Below, piece after piece: positions 27,585 to 34,480 of a DNA stretch of 64,000 nt. The notes under the pieces are model-generated. The model did no database searches. It was not told the origin of the DNA and saw nothing but the letters and a program-made list of their open reading frames with translations. Numbering within the stretch: position 1 is the first letter of the stretch; every line of letters begins with the position of its first letter. Position numbers and translations under genes: made by a program. This stretch comes from Candidatus Nitrosopumilus limneticus (GTDB lineage: Archaea > Thermoproteota > Nitrososphaeria > Nitrososphaerales > Nitrosopumilaceae). The stretch spans positions 282,911 through 346,910 of the forward strand of contig JAHCGZ010000001.1 in assembly GCA_022117465.1 (NCBI GenBank). The letters are read 5' to 3'.

Positions 27585-27989
27585 ATGCCAATCAATAAGG
27601 AATTAATCGAAAAGAGACAGGAAGTTAAAGCAAATAATCCTGATTTTGTAAGACCAGAAAGTTGGCGTTATGTTAGACTTCAAACTAATTGGAGAAAACC
27701 AAAAGGTATTGATCACCATCAAAGAAAACAAAAAAGTAGAGGTAGACCAGCACTGGTTAAAGTTGGATATGGTGGACCAAAAGTTGCAAAAGGATTACAC
27801 CCTTCAGGATTTACAGATAATTTAGTTTTCAATATTTCAGATTTAGAAAAATTAGACCCAAAGAAAGATGGTGTTAGATTAGGACATAGTGTTGGCAATA
27901 GAAAAAGAAAAGAAATTGTTGTTAAAGCAGTTGAAAATAAATTTAAAATATTTAATGCAAGAGTGAGTGTAATTGCCAATAAATCTTAA
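27585..27989 (+). CDS. rpl32e: 50S ribosomal protein eL32
   Basis: 134 residues. FVRPESWRYVRLQTNWRKPK, GIDHHQRKQKSRGRPALVKV and VGYGGPKVAKGLHPSGF form the typical basic eL32 core. The C-terminus follows with VRLGHSVGNRKRKEIVVKA. Overlaps eL19 by 17 bases. In most archaea this pair lies between uL6 and uL18 in one operon; here it stands alone on the plus strand. Confidence 0.95.
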   Translation: MPINKELIEKRQEVKANNPDFVRPESWRYVRLQTNWRKPKGIDHHQRKQKSRGRPALVKVGYGGPKVAKGLHPSGFTDNLVFNISDLEKLDPKKDGVRLGHSVGNRKRKEIVVKAVENKFKIFNARVSVIANKS

Positions 27990-28428
27990 AGCTAAAAAAA
28001 GACTCGCTTCTAGAGTTACAGGTGTTGGAATTCACAGAATAAAATTTGATACTGACCACTTGGATGACATAGCAGATGCAATTACTAGAGAAAACATTCG
28101 TAGTTTAATCACTGCAAATACAATTAAAATAAAACCTTTCACAGGAACATCAAGAGGAAGAGCACAACACAAATTAGATCAAAGAAAGAAAAGAGGTACA
28201 ACTCAAGGTTCCAAACAGGGTACTAAAGGTGCAAGAGTAGGTAAAAAAGAAGTTTATGTTGCAAAAGTTCGTTCATTAAGAAAATTATTGAAAATTGCTA
28301 AAGATAGAAAAGATTTGACTAATCCAGAATTTTGGACACTATACAAAAAGGTAGGCGGAAATACAGTCAGAAATAAAGCTCACTTAAGAACTTTAATGGA
28401 TGAAATTAAAACTAAAAGAAACGATTAG
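27973..28428 (+). CDS. rpl19e: 50S ribosomal protein eL19
   Basis: 151 residues. LKAKKRLASRVTGVGIHRIK, then ITRENIRSLITANTIKIKPF, and the strongly basic helix SRGRAQHKLDQRKKRGTTQG are characteristic of eL19. The start is a TTG at 27973 inside the eL32 frame; this gives the family N-terminus directly. Convergent with ogt, overlapping by 4 bases at the 3' end. Confidence 0.95.
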   Translation: MPINLKAKKRLASRVTGVGIHRIKFDTDHLDDIADAITRENIRSLITANTIKIKPFTGTSRGRAQHKLDQRKKRGTTQGSKQGTKGARVGKKEVYVAKVRSLRKLLKIAKDRKDLTNPEFWTLYKKVGGNTVRNKAHLRTLMDEIKTKRND

Positions 28429-28724
28429 AATCTAAATAATTTTTTATCAAAACTTTCAATTTTATCATTAGTAATTTTAATACCCTCATCAACAAGCATT
28501 TTCATTTTGACATGTTTACCATAAGCATATCCACCAATTTTACCAGTAGACATTACAACACGGTGACAAGGAACTAAAACAGGATAAGGATTATTCTTCA
28601 TTATTTTTCCAATTATTCTTTGACCATTCTTTAGACCAACAGCTTTTGCTAAATCACCATAAGTAGTAATCTGACCTTTTGGAACATTCAGTAATTTTTT
28701 GTAAACTTTCTGTTCAAGATTCAT
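28425..28724 (-). CDS. ogt: Methylated-DNA--protein-cysteine methyltransferase
   Basis: Suicide repair protein that moves alkyl groups from O6-guanine to its own cysteine. Only 99 residues: the C-terminal DNA-binding/active-site domain without the usual N-terminal domain, as in many archaeal or ATL-like forms. PKGQITTYGDLAKAVGLKNG carries the arginine-finger helix region (here with Asn-Gly-Gln-Arg), and LVPCHRVVMSTGKIGGYAYG holds the reactive Cys in PCHRV. Because Cys is present, it is a true methyltransferase rather than an ATL, in which Trp replaces Cys. Overlaps dtdA by 4 bases. Confidence 0.9.
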   Translation of the reverse strand: MNLEQKVYKKLLNVPKGQITTYGDLAKAVGLKNGQRIIGKIMKNNPYPVLVPCHRVVMSTGKIGGYAYGKHVKMKMLVDEGIKITNDKIESFDKKLFRF

Positions 28725-29497
28725 AATTTAATTATCTCAAGAGATGTTGATTCAAGAAAATTAAGAATTTTTTGTTTATTTTTTCCCAATCCTCTCCAAT
28801 CTAAAAGAGCAAATTTTGCCATTTTGTTTTGTAAAATAATATGAGAAAATAATTCTTTATCAAGATCATCTAATGCATGTTTTGGAATGACTGTACCAAG
28901 AGCATATTTCCCTTTCAGTAATTCAACATTAAATTTAGATGGATAATGAGTGCCACCAAAACAAATTGCCACAGGGTTTTCAGATAGGGAGTTAACAAAA
29001 ACTTGATGAACCAATTTTGCAACAGAAATACATAACGATTTATCCGTCCACTGTTTTTCAGTCGTACCAATTTCAATGAAAATTGTTGGTTTAGTTAAAG
29101 CTGTAGGACCATGATGTGTTGCCTCAATAGTTATTTGAAATTCCGAAAAATCAGATTGATGTTTTTGTAATGTTTGTAGATATTTTTTTTGAAGATTAGG
29201 ATGAGGTATTGCAATTTGTCTGTCATTACCACCAAATTTAGCTTCAGAAAAATTTCCAGTACTATGACAAGTTAATGCAAGTACACCAGATTCTGCAGCA
29301 TGTTTTGAAAGAAATACAAATCCATCATAATCATATTTATTTTCAAGCCAATCAGCAGAAATAACAGGTGTAGAAATTATGATTAGATCATAATATTTTC
29401 CACGAAAAATATCACCATCCAAAATCATTTCTTGTGAAAGAAAATTTGCCATATTGTAACCCGCAGAATCATATCGATAAGCAACTAAGAGTTCCAT
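28721..29497 (-). CDS. dtdA: D-aminoacyl-tRNA deacylase, archaeal DtdA (DTD2) type
   Basis: Hydrolyses D-amino acids from mischarged tRNA. 258 residues. Key stretches are FLSKHAAESGVLALTCHSTG, EATHHGPTALTKPTIFIEIG, and AICFGGTHYPSKFNVELLKG, which contain the conserved His/Glu/Thr residues of the archaeal-plant DTD2 (GEK1) family. Upstream of ogt in a two-gene quality-control operon (translation proofreading plus DNA repair). Divergent from secE. Confidence 0.92.
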   Translation of the reverse strand: MELLVAYRYDSAGYNMANFLSQEMILDGDIFRGKYYDLIIISTPVISADWLENKYDYDGFVFLSKHAAESGVLALTCHSTGNFSEAKFGGNDRQIAIPHPNLQKKYLQTLQKHQSDFSEFQITIEATHHGPTALTKPTIFIEIGTTEKQWTDKSLCISVAKLVHQVFVNSLSENPVAICFGGTHYPSKFNVELLKGKYALGTVIPKHALDDLDKELFSHIILQNKMAKFALLDWRGLGKNKQKILNFLESTSLEIIKL

Positions 29498-29506
29498 GAG
29501 ATAAGG

Positions 29507-29515
29507 AATATAAGT
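29507..29515 (+). promoter_or_regulatory. TATA-like element before secE
   Basis: GAATATAAG, about 25 bases before the secE ATG at 29537, in the short gap to the divergent dtdA. Predicts a leaderless or nearly leaderless secE-nusG-uL11 transcript. Confidence 0.45.
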
Positions 29516-29536
29516 ACACCTTATTAATTTCCACCA

Positions 29537-29710
29537 ATGAACCCTAAACAGACTTTAAAAAATATGTCTAATACAATGAAGATGGCCAAAAAGCCAGATA
29601 GAGATGAATATACACAGCATTTGAGATTAGTCTTAACTGGAATTCTAGGAGTTGGGTCTATTGGATTCATAATTCAATTTGTATTTTCGGTAATTACATT
29701 TGGTAGATAA
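29537..29710 (+). CDS. secE: Protein translocase subunit SecE/Sec61-gamma
   Basis: 57-residue protein, too short for common cut-offs. A basic N-terminal helix (MKMAKKPDRDEYTQHLRLVL) is followed by one membrane segment (about residues 33-54: GILGVGSIGFIIQFVFSVIT), the exact layout of archaeal SecE/Sec61-gamma; K-P-x-x-x-E-Y/F is the family signature before the transmembrane helix. It clamps SecY in the translocon. Two bases separate it from nusG, the usual secE-nusG-rpl11 order in archaea, which supports the call. Confidence 0.9.
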   Translation: MNPKQTLKNMSNTMKMAKKPDRDEYTQHLRLVLTGILGVGSIGFIIQFVFSVITFGR

Positions 29711-29712
29711 AA

Positions 29713-30171
29713 TTGTCTGAAGAAATAAAATCACACTTATTTGCAATTAGAACCACGGGAGGACAAGAAAAAGTGGTAATGAGATTATTAGAAGCAAAAG
29801 CAAATGCTAACCAAATTAATATTCAATCAGTATTTTGGGTTAGTGATCTTAAAGGATATGTCGTAGTCGAAGCAATTAATCCTAGTGATGCATATTTAGC
29901 AGTTGAGGGAGTTAGACACATTCGAGGTCAATTAAGAGGAGAATTAACATTTGAAGATGTAGAAGGATATCTTGTAAAGAAATCAACAGTTTCAACATTA
30001 GCAGTGGATAACATTATCGAAATTACTGGTGGTCCATTCAAAGGAATGAAGGCAACAATTACTAGAATAGATGCAGACAAAGAGGAAGCAACAGTTGTCT
30101 TACTAGATGCATCATATCAATTACCGGTAACAGTAGATGCAAACTACCTAAAACTCTCGAGCGGAGCTTAG
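29713..30171 (+). CDS. spt5: Transcription elongation factor Spt5/NusG
   Basis: 152 residues: an N-terminal NGN domain (HLFAIRTTGGQEKVVMRLLE to about residue 90, with VFWVSDLKGYVVVEA) and one KOW domain (DNIIEITGGPFKGMKATITR, residues 98-140). It binds the RNA polymerase clamp with Spt4 and couples transcription to ribosomes. Start is a TTG two bases after secE. Confidence 0.94.
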   Translation: MSEEIKSHLFAIRTTGGQEKVVMRLLEAKANANQINIQSVFWVSDLKGYVVVEAINPSDAYLAVEGVRHIRGQLRGELTFEDVEGYLVKKSTVSTLAVDNIIEITGGPFKGMKATITRIDADKEEATVVLLDASYQLPVTVDANYLKLSSGA

Positions 30172-30206
30172 GAAGGATTAAATTTTGATTTTGAGTTGAA
30201 CGAATA

Positions 30207-30686
30207 ATGGCAGAACAAAAAGTATCAGCACTTGTAACAGGAGGAGGAGCATCAGCAGGCCCACCATTAGGTCCAGCATTAGGTCCTCTAGGCGTTAACA
30301 TCATGCAAGTTATCGCAGCAATTAATGAAAAAACTAAAGACTTTGATGGAATGAAAGTTCCTGTGACTGTAATAGTGGATACGGATACAAAAAAATATGA
30401 AATTGAAATTGGTATTCCTTCAGCTGCTGCACTCATAATGAAAGAAGCAGGAATTCAAAAAGGATCTGGCACTTCAGGTACTCAATGGGTAGGAGATGTT
30501 ACAATGGATTCAATTGTCAAAGTTGCAAATACAAAACTCGAAAAATCTTATGCATCGTCATTAAAGTCAGTTGCAAAAACCATCATTGGGACATGTTTGG
30601 CATTAGGTGTTAAAGTAGAAGGAAAAACACCTAAAGAGATTACTGCTGAAATCAACGAAGGTAAATGGGATAAAAAATTCCAATAA
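30207..30686 (+). CDS. rpl11: 50S ribosomal protein uL11
   Basis: 159 residues. The Gly/Pro-rich N-terminus GGGASAGPPLGPALGPLGVN and VPVTVIVDTDTKKYEIEIGI form the NTD; the rRNA-binding CTD has ALIMKEAGIQKGSGTSGTQW and SLKSVAKTIIGTCLALGVKV. Base of the L12 stalk. Convergent with an Lrp gene that begins at its stop codon; in most archaea uL1 follows directly. Confidence 0.95.
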   Translation: MAEQKVSALVTGGGASAGPPLGPALGPLGVNIMQVIAAINEKTKDFDGMKVPVTVIVDTDTKKYEIEIGIPSAAALIMKEAGIQKGSGTSGTQWVGDVTMDSIVKVANTKLEKSYASSLKSVAKTIIGTCLALGVKVEGKTPKEITAEINEGKWDKKFQ

Positions 30687-31142
30687 TTATTCAATAAGAT
30701 AAACAGGATCTTTATCGGTTTTTTGTAATTGTACAAAGGTTTCAGTATTTTGAATACCATCAGTTTTTCCAATTTTTTCAATTACTACTGTATGTAATGC
30801 TTCAAGATTTTTAGCATATACGGTAATCATCATATCAAATCTTCCAGTAACTTCAGAAATTGAAATTACTTCAGATGTTTCCATGAATTTTTTATGAATT
30901 GAATCTTTGAGTTTTGGATCTCGATTAATTCCAACAGAAGCCTTGACTCCTATGCCTAACAAAGATTCATCGATTTCAATGGTAAATTTTTTGATTAATT
31001 TCTTTTTCATTAATCTCTTAATTCTACTATACAAAACAGATGCATTAATTCCAAGTTTTTTAGAAAGTATAGGAACAGAAATAGATCCATCTTGAGTTAA
31101 TTCAAATAATAATTTCATATCAAGATCATCAAAACGATGCAT
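30687..31142 (-). CDS. Lrp/AsnC family transcriptional regulator
   Basis: 151 residues: N-terminal winged helix-turn-helix (DDLDMKLLFELTQDGSISVP, then LSKKLGINASVLYSRIKRLM as the recognition helix) and a C-terminal RAM domain (SEVTGRFDMMITVYAKNLEA). Such proteins form octamers that sense amino acids or other small metabolites. It sits between uL11 and uL1 on the opposite strand, within an otherwise conserved ribosomal cluster, and the 156-base gap to uL1 probably holds its promoter. No Lrp box was assigned with confidence. Confidence 0.9.
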   Translation of the reverse strand: MHRFDDLDMKLLFELTQDGSISVPILSKKLGINASVLYSRIKRLMKKKLIKKFTIEIDESLLGIGVKASVGINRDPKLKDSIHKKFMETSEVISISEVTGRFDMMITVYAKNLEALHTVVIEKIGKTDGIQNTETFVQLQKTDKDPVYLIE

Positions 31143-31218
31143 TGTACTGGAAAATTAGGTTTCTCATTTAATATATCTAAGTTTTAGCAAAAATTTGCTT
31201 ATAAATTATAATTATTAG

Positions 31219-31227
31219 GTATAAAAA
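31219..31227 (+). promoter_or_regulatory. TATA box of the uL1-uL10 transcript
   Basis: GTATAAAAA at 31220-31227; expected transcription start about 31250. This leaves a leader of nearly 60 bases before the uL1 ATG, long for this window. Confidence 0.5.
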
Positions 31228-31253
31228 TTAGAATTTTTTAAAATAAAGGATGT

Positions 31254-31292
31254 GGAAACCTGTAACCTCTAAACGATTTTAAGTAGGTTTTC
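31254..31292 (+). promoter_or_regulatory. Hairpin in the uL1 mRNA leader
   Basis: GGAAACCT (31254-31261) pairs with AGGTTTTC (31285-31292) over 8 bp (one G-T), enclosing 23 bases. It begins within a few bases of the predicted transcription start and ends 15 bases before the uL1 ATG. uL1 is known in archaea and bacteria to repress its own operon by binding its mRNA, so an autoregulatory site is plausible. The known L1 consensus loop was not verified. Confidence 0.5.
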
Positions 31293-31307
31293 TGGAATTT
31301 GTTCGTA

Positions 31308-31970
31308 ATGATTACAGAAGCACAATTGGCAGAAATCATAACTAAAGCCAAAGAGGGAACTAAAAAGAGGAAATTTAAACAGTCTGTAGAGATTATTATT
31401 AATTTCAAAGATATTGATGTCAAAAAAGGATTTGCCATTAATGAAGTAGTCCAACTTCCAAAAACAAGTTCCCCTGCAACAGTATGTGTAATTGCTACAG
31501 GTGACATGAATCAAAAGGCAAAAGCAGCAAAAGCAGATTCAGTTATTGGAAATGAAGAATTATCAAAGTATGAATCTAACAAACGTGAATCAAGAAAATT
31601 TATCAACAAATATGATTTCTTTTTGGCAGATACACAAATTATGCCAACAGTTGGTAAAGCATTAGGTCAACTCTTAGGTCCTAGAGGAAAAATGCCAACA
31701 CCAATTCCATTTAATGCACCTATTGATGCATTTTTATCAAGATTTAGAACATCAATTAAAGTTAGAACAAGAGCATCATTATCAATTTCATGTAAAATCG
31801 GTGATGAATCTATGGAAGACTCAGACTTGGCAGTTAATGCATTTACAGTTCTAAATGCAGTAGAGAAAAAATTACCAAACGGTGAAAAAAACATTAGAAA
31901 AATTATGATAAAAACAACAATGGGTAAACCAGTGAAACAATTACAGGAGATAAAGAAGAAATATGCATGA
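31308..31970 (+). CDS. rpl1: 50S ribosomal protein uL1
   Basis: About 220 residues. KRKFKQSVEIIINFKDIDVK, then QLLGPRGKMPTPIPFNAPID and LPNGEKNIRKIMIKTTMGKP are L1 signatures. It binds 23S rRNA at the E-site stalk and in many organisms represses its own operon. I use the ATG at 31308 (MITEAQLAEI); the frame to 31299 would need a TTG three codons earlier. Overlaps uL10 by 8 bases. Confidence 0.94.
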   Translation: MITEAQLAEIITKAKEGTKKRKFKQSVEIIINFKDIDVKKGFAINEVVQLPKTSSPATVCVIATGDMNQKAKAAKADSVIGNEELSKYESNKRESRKFINKYDFFLADTQIMPTVGKALGQLLGPRGKMPTPIPFNAPIDAFLSRFRTSIKVRTRASLSISCKIGDESMEDSDLAVNAFTVLNAVEKKLPNGEKNIRKIMIKTTMGKPVKQLQEIKKKYA

Positions 31971-32829
31971 TAATAGAACTACATATCCAAAAAGAAAAAC
32001 GGAAATGTATCAGCAAATATTAGAATTACCAAAAAAGTACAAAACCATTTCAATTATTAAAATCAATAAAGTTCGTTCATCACAAATTTTACCATTAAGA
32101 AAAACTTTGAAAGGAGAAGTAGAATTTGTATGTGTTAAAGATAAAGTTGCAAAAATAGCACTTGAAAAATCAGGCATTATAGGAATGAAAGAAATTGCTG
32201 GTGAATTAAAAGGACAAGTTATGTTCATATTTACAAACATGTCACCATTCAAACTAAACGTACTATTAGGCAAAAACAAAGTCATGATGGGCGCACGCGG
32301 TGGAGATATTGCAAGTATTGACATAATCGTACCTGCTAAAAATACAGGAATTGCACCAGGACCAATGCTTACAGAATTCAAAGAAGCAGGAATTCCAACA
32401 AAAATTGATCAAGGAACAATTTGGATTTCAAAAGATACAACACCAGCAAAAAAAGGAGATGTAATCAATGAAAAATTGGCATCATTGTTAGGTAAATTAG
32501 ATATCAAACCAATAGAAGCAGGAATTTCACTTTATTCAGCAATTGCAGAAGGAATCAAATTCACAGAGCAAGAGATGATAGTTGATGTTGAGAAAATAAG
32601 AAATGCATTTGCACAATTCCATCAAGAAGCAGTATCACTATCAATTGAAGCAGGCTATATTACTGCAGATAACATAACACAAATTCTTACAAAGGCAGCA
32701 CAGTCTGCACGCTCAGTATCAATTGAATCAGGTTTCATGACAGATGAAACAAAAGAACAAATTTTACAAAAAGCAGATGCACAAGCTAAAGCTCTAGCAA
32801 ACCAAGCAAAAGATTACACACCAGCTTAG
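31963..32829 (+). CDS. rplP0: 50S ribosomal protein uL10 (P0)
   Basis: 288 residues, archaeal P0, scaffold of the stalk that carries uL12 dimers. KKYKTISIIKINKVRSSQIL starts the rRNA-binding domain; MFIFTNMSPFKLNVLLGKNK and FKEAGIPTKIDQGTIWISKD follow. The C-terminal helices (EEAVSLSIEAGYIT and a repeated SVSIESGFMT-like segment) bind uL12. The short acidic C-terminal tail of other archaeal P0 is not evident; the protein ends QAKDYTPA. Overlaps uL1 by 8 bases and meets the convergent TRIC gene by 4 bases. Confidence 0.93.
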   Translation: MHDNRTTYPKRKTEMYQQILELPKKYKTISIIKINKVRSSQILPLRKTLKGEVEFVCVKDKVAKIALEKSGIIGMKEIAGELKGQVMFIFTNMSPFKLNVLLGKNKVMMGARGGDIASIDIIVPAKNTGIAPGPMLTEFKEAGIPTKIDQGTIWISKDTTPAKKGDVINEKLASLLGKLDIKPIEAGISLYSAIAEGIKFTEQEMIVDVEKIRNAFAQFHQEAVSLSIEAGYITADNITQILTKAAQSARSVSIESGFMTDETKEQILQKADAQAKALANQAKDYTPA

Positions 32830-33473
32830 GAATCAGTACTTTTTACTTTAGGTAAATTCCAGTTATACCTTATTGCAACTAACCTTAATGAAGTTGTTAG
32901 GATTATTCCAACAATTGTTGCAAAGTAAATCTCTTCTGTAAAATATAGAATTATAGAGAAAATTACTATTCCAATAAAACTTGCAGAAAGATAAAATTCT
33001 TTTACAAAAACTATAGGTACTTGATTGACAAATATATCTCTCAAAATTCCACCACCAGCAGCAGTTAAAAGTCCTGCCAATAAAATTGCCAAAAAATTCA
33101 TTCCAAAAACATTGTATGCAAAAGTAGCTCCAATAATTGTGAAAACACCCAATCCAATTGCATCAAATTTCAAAAATAGATTCCAATGTTTTTTTAAACG
33201 AGAATATAAAAAGAAAATTACTATTCCAGATGCAATTGTTGCAACAACATATGTTGGATCAGCAATTGAATTTGGAATTCTACCTAAAATGATATCTCTA
33301 ACTGTACCACCAGCAACACCAGTTATAGTTGCAAGTACTAAAATTCCTACAACATCAAATTTTTTTTCAATTGCTTTAAAGGCACCAGTTATTGCAAATG
33401 CTACTGTACCAAACAGATCTAAAACGTAAATAAAAAATTCAGTACTAAAAGAAAACTCTGTCAACAAATACAA
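32826..33473 (-). CDS. TRIC/UPF0126 family membrane channel protein
   Basis: 215 residues with about seven membrane segments. Two homologous halves are visible from the paired motifs ATITGVAGGTVRDIILGRIP and GLLTAAGGGILRDIFVNQVP, each a Gly-rich loop with RD, the signature of UPF0126/YadS, a prokaryotic relative of the eukaryotic TRIC cation channels. Homologues conduct monovalent cations or transport glycine. It lies after uL12 on the minus strand but with its own 67-base upstream gap. Function in this cell is unknown. Confidence 0.88.
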   Translation of the reverse strand: MYLLTEFSFSTEFFIYVLDLFGTVAFAITGAFKAIEKKFDVVGILVLATITGVAGGTVRDIILGRIPNSIADPTYVVATIASGIVIFFLYSRLKKHWNLFLKFDAIGLGVFTIIGATFAYNVFGMNFLAILLAGLLTAAGGGILRDIFVNQVPIVFVKEFYLSASFIGIVIFSIILYFTEEIYFATIVGIILTTSLRLVAIRYNWNLPKVKSTDS

Positions 33474-33540
33474 AAATTATACACAGAGTAATTAAGATTA
33501 ATAAAAAATAAGTGAAATTAAGGTAAAATAATAAAGTTGC

Positions 33541-33831
33541 TTAGCCGAATAAGGATGATAATCCTTCCATGGCTGCGTCTTCGTTTTTAGATTCGTCTTT
33601 CTTTTCTTCTTTTGCTGGTGCGGCTGCTGCGGCTGCTGGTGCGGCTGCTACTGCTACAGGTGCGGCTTTAACTGCCTCACTGATGTCAACATCAGCTAAG
33701 GCTGCAACTAAGGATTTAACTTGGGCATTATTAACTTCAGCACCAGATGCTTTAACAACTGAGCTGATATTTGCCTCGTTAACTTCTTTGTTTAGTTTAT
33801 GAAGAAGTAAAGCAGCGTAAACATATTCCAT
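33541..33831 (-). CDS. rpl12: 50S ribosomal protein uL12 (archaeal P1)
   Basis: 96 residues. Helical N-terminus [20 protein letters not shown], central [20 protein letters not shown], an Ala-rich hinge ([13 protein letters not shown]) and an acidic C-terminus ending EGLSSLFG, the standard P1/P2 tail (usually FG at the end). Multiple copies form the GTPase-activating stalk on uL10. In most archaea it follows uL10 directly; here it is on the other strand about 700 bases past it. A TATA element (TTTATATTATG) near 33858 predicts a leaderless mRNA. Confidence 0.95.
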   Translation of the reverse strand: MEYVYAALLLHKLNKEVNEANISSVVKASGAEVNNAQVKSLVAALADVDISEAVKAAPVAVAAAPAAAAAAPAKEEKKDESKNEDAAMEGLSSLFG

Positions 33832-33891
33832 TGTATCATGAGTCTCTTAGGGCATAATATAAAACTATGGCGAAGTTAAGCCTGAAAGTAT

Positions 33892-34401
33892 CTAATTTAA
33901 AATCTTTAGACTTCTGCAAACAGAATACAAAGTTCTCCTCAAGTTTGGATCGGTTAGAGTATCCATTCTATTTTTCAAAATTCTTTTTGCTTGATCCCTT
34001 TCATTACCTGGAGCCAAAGATAAAACAGTGTTAATGAATTCAGGTAAAGATTCACGAATCCAACCATCAAGAACAGCATAAATTTTTGGAGGAATAATAT
34101 CACATTTGTCAACATCAAGATCTAAAACATCAGCAAAATTTTCAAATTCAACTCTATACACTAAAGCTAAAACAACATTATCAGGAGTTGGATGATTAAG
34201 AATTTCTTGAGATCTTTGACCAGTTTTACCTTGAGCAATCTTATTTTTGAGACCAATTGGATTTACAATTACACCATTAACACCTACTTTTTTACCATCA
34301 ACTCCACTTACAACAGCAAAAATAAAGTCATTAAATTCACCATTTTTTTTAATTGAGAAAATATGAGTTCCTTCTTTAAGAGTAGGTTTACTGCTAAACA
34401 T
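33892..34401 (-). CDS. Unknown cytoplasmic protein, 169 residues
   Basis: No family recognised. Two parts: a beta-rich N-terminal portion (GTHIFSIKKNGEFNDFIFAV, VSGVDGKKVGVNGVIVNPIG) and a helical C-terminal portion with IPPKIYAVLDGWIRESLPEF and GNERDQAKRILKNRMDTLTD. Rich in Arg near the end (NLRRTLYSVCRSLK). No membrane segment. I start at 34401 (MFSSKPTLKEG), since the longer frame to 34449 runs over the likely promoter. Located between uL12 and the divergent alaS, so a link to translation is conceivable but unproven. Confidence 0.6.
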   Translation of the reverse strand: MFSSKPTLKEGTHIFSIKKNGEFNDFIFAVVSGVDGKKVGVNGVIVNPIGLKNKIAQGKTGQRSQEILNHPTPDNVVLALVYRVEFENFADVLDLDVDKCDIIPPKIYAVLDGWIRESLPEFINTVLSLAPGNERDQAKRILKNRMDTLTDPNLRRTLYSVCRSLKILN

Positions 34402-34480
34402 GATTAGGGTACTAGATAGATTGTATTTAATGTAATCATTAATCGACAATTCTTAATATTGGAAAGTAACATGCTCAACG

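Noticed and set aside
30062..30436. 124-residue minus-strand frame opposite nusG/uL11
   Set aside because: Shadow of the conserved uL11 Gly/Pro-rich start; no independent support.
32826..33473. UPF0126/TRIC gene considered as a mobile or transferred insert in the stalk cluster
   Set aside because: Base composition and codon use match the neighbours, with no repeats or integrase nearby.
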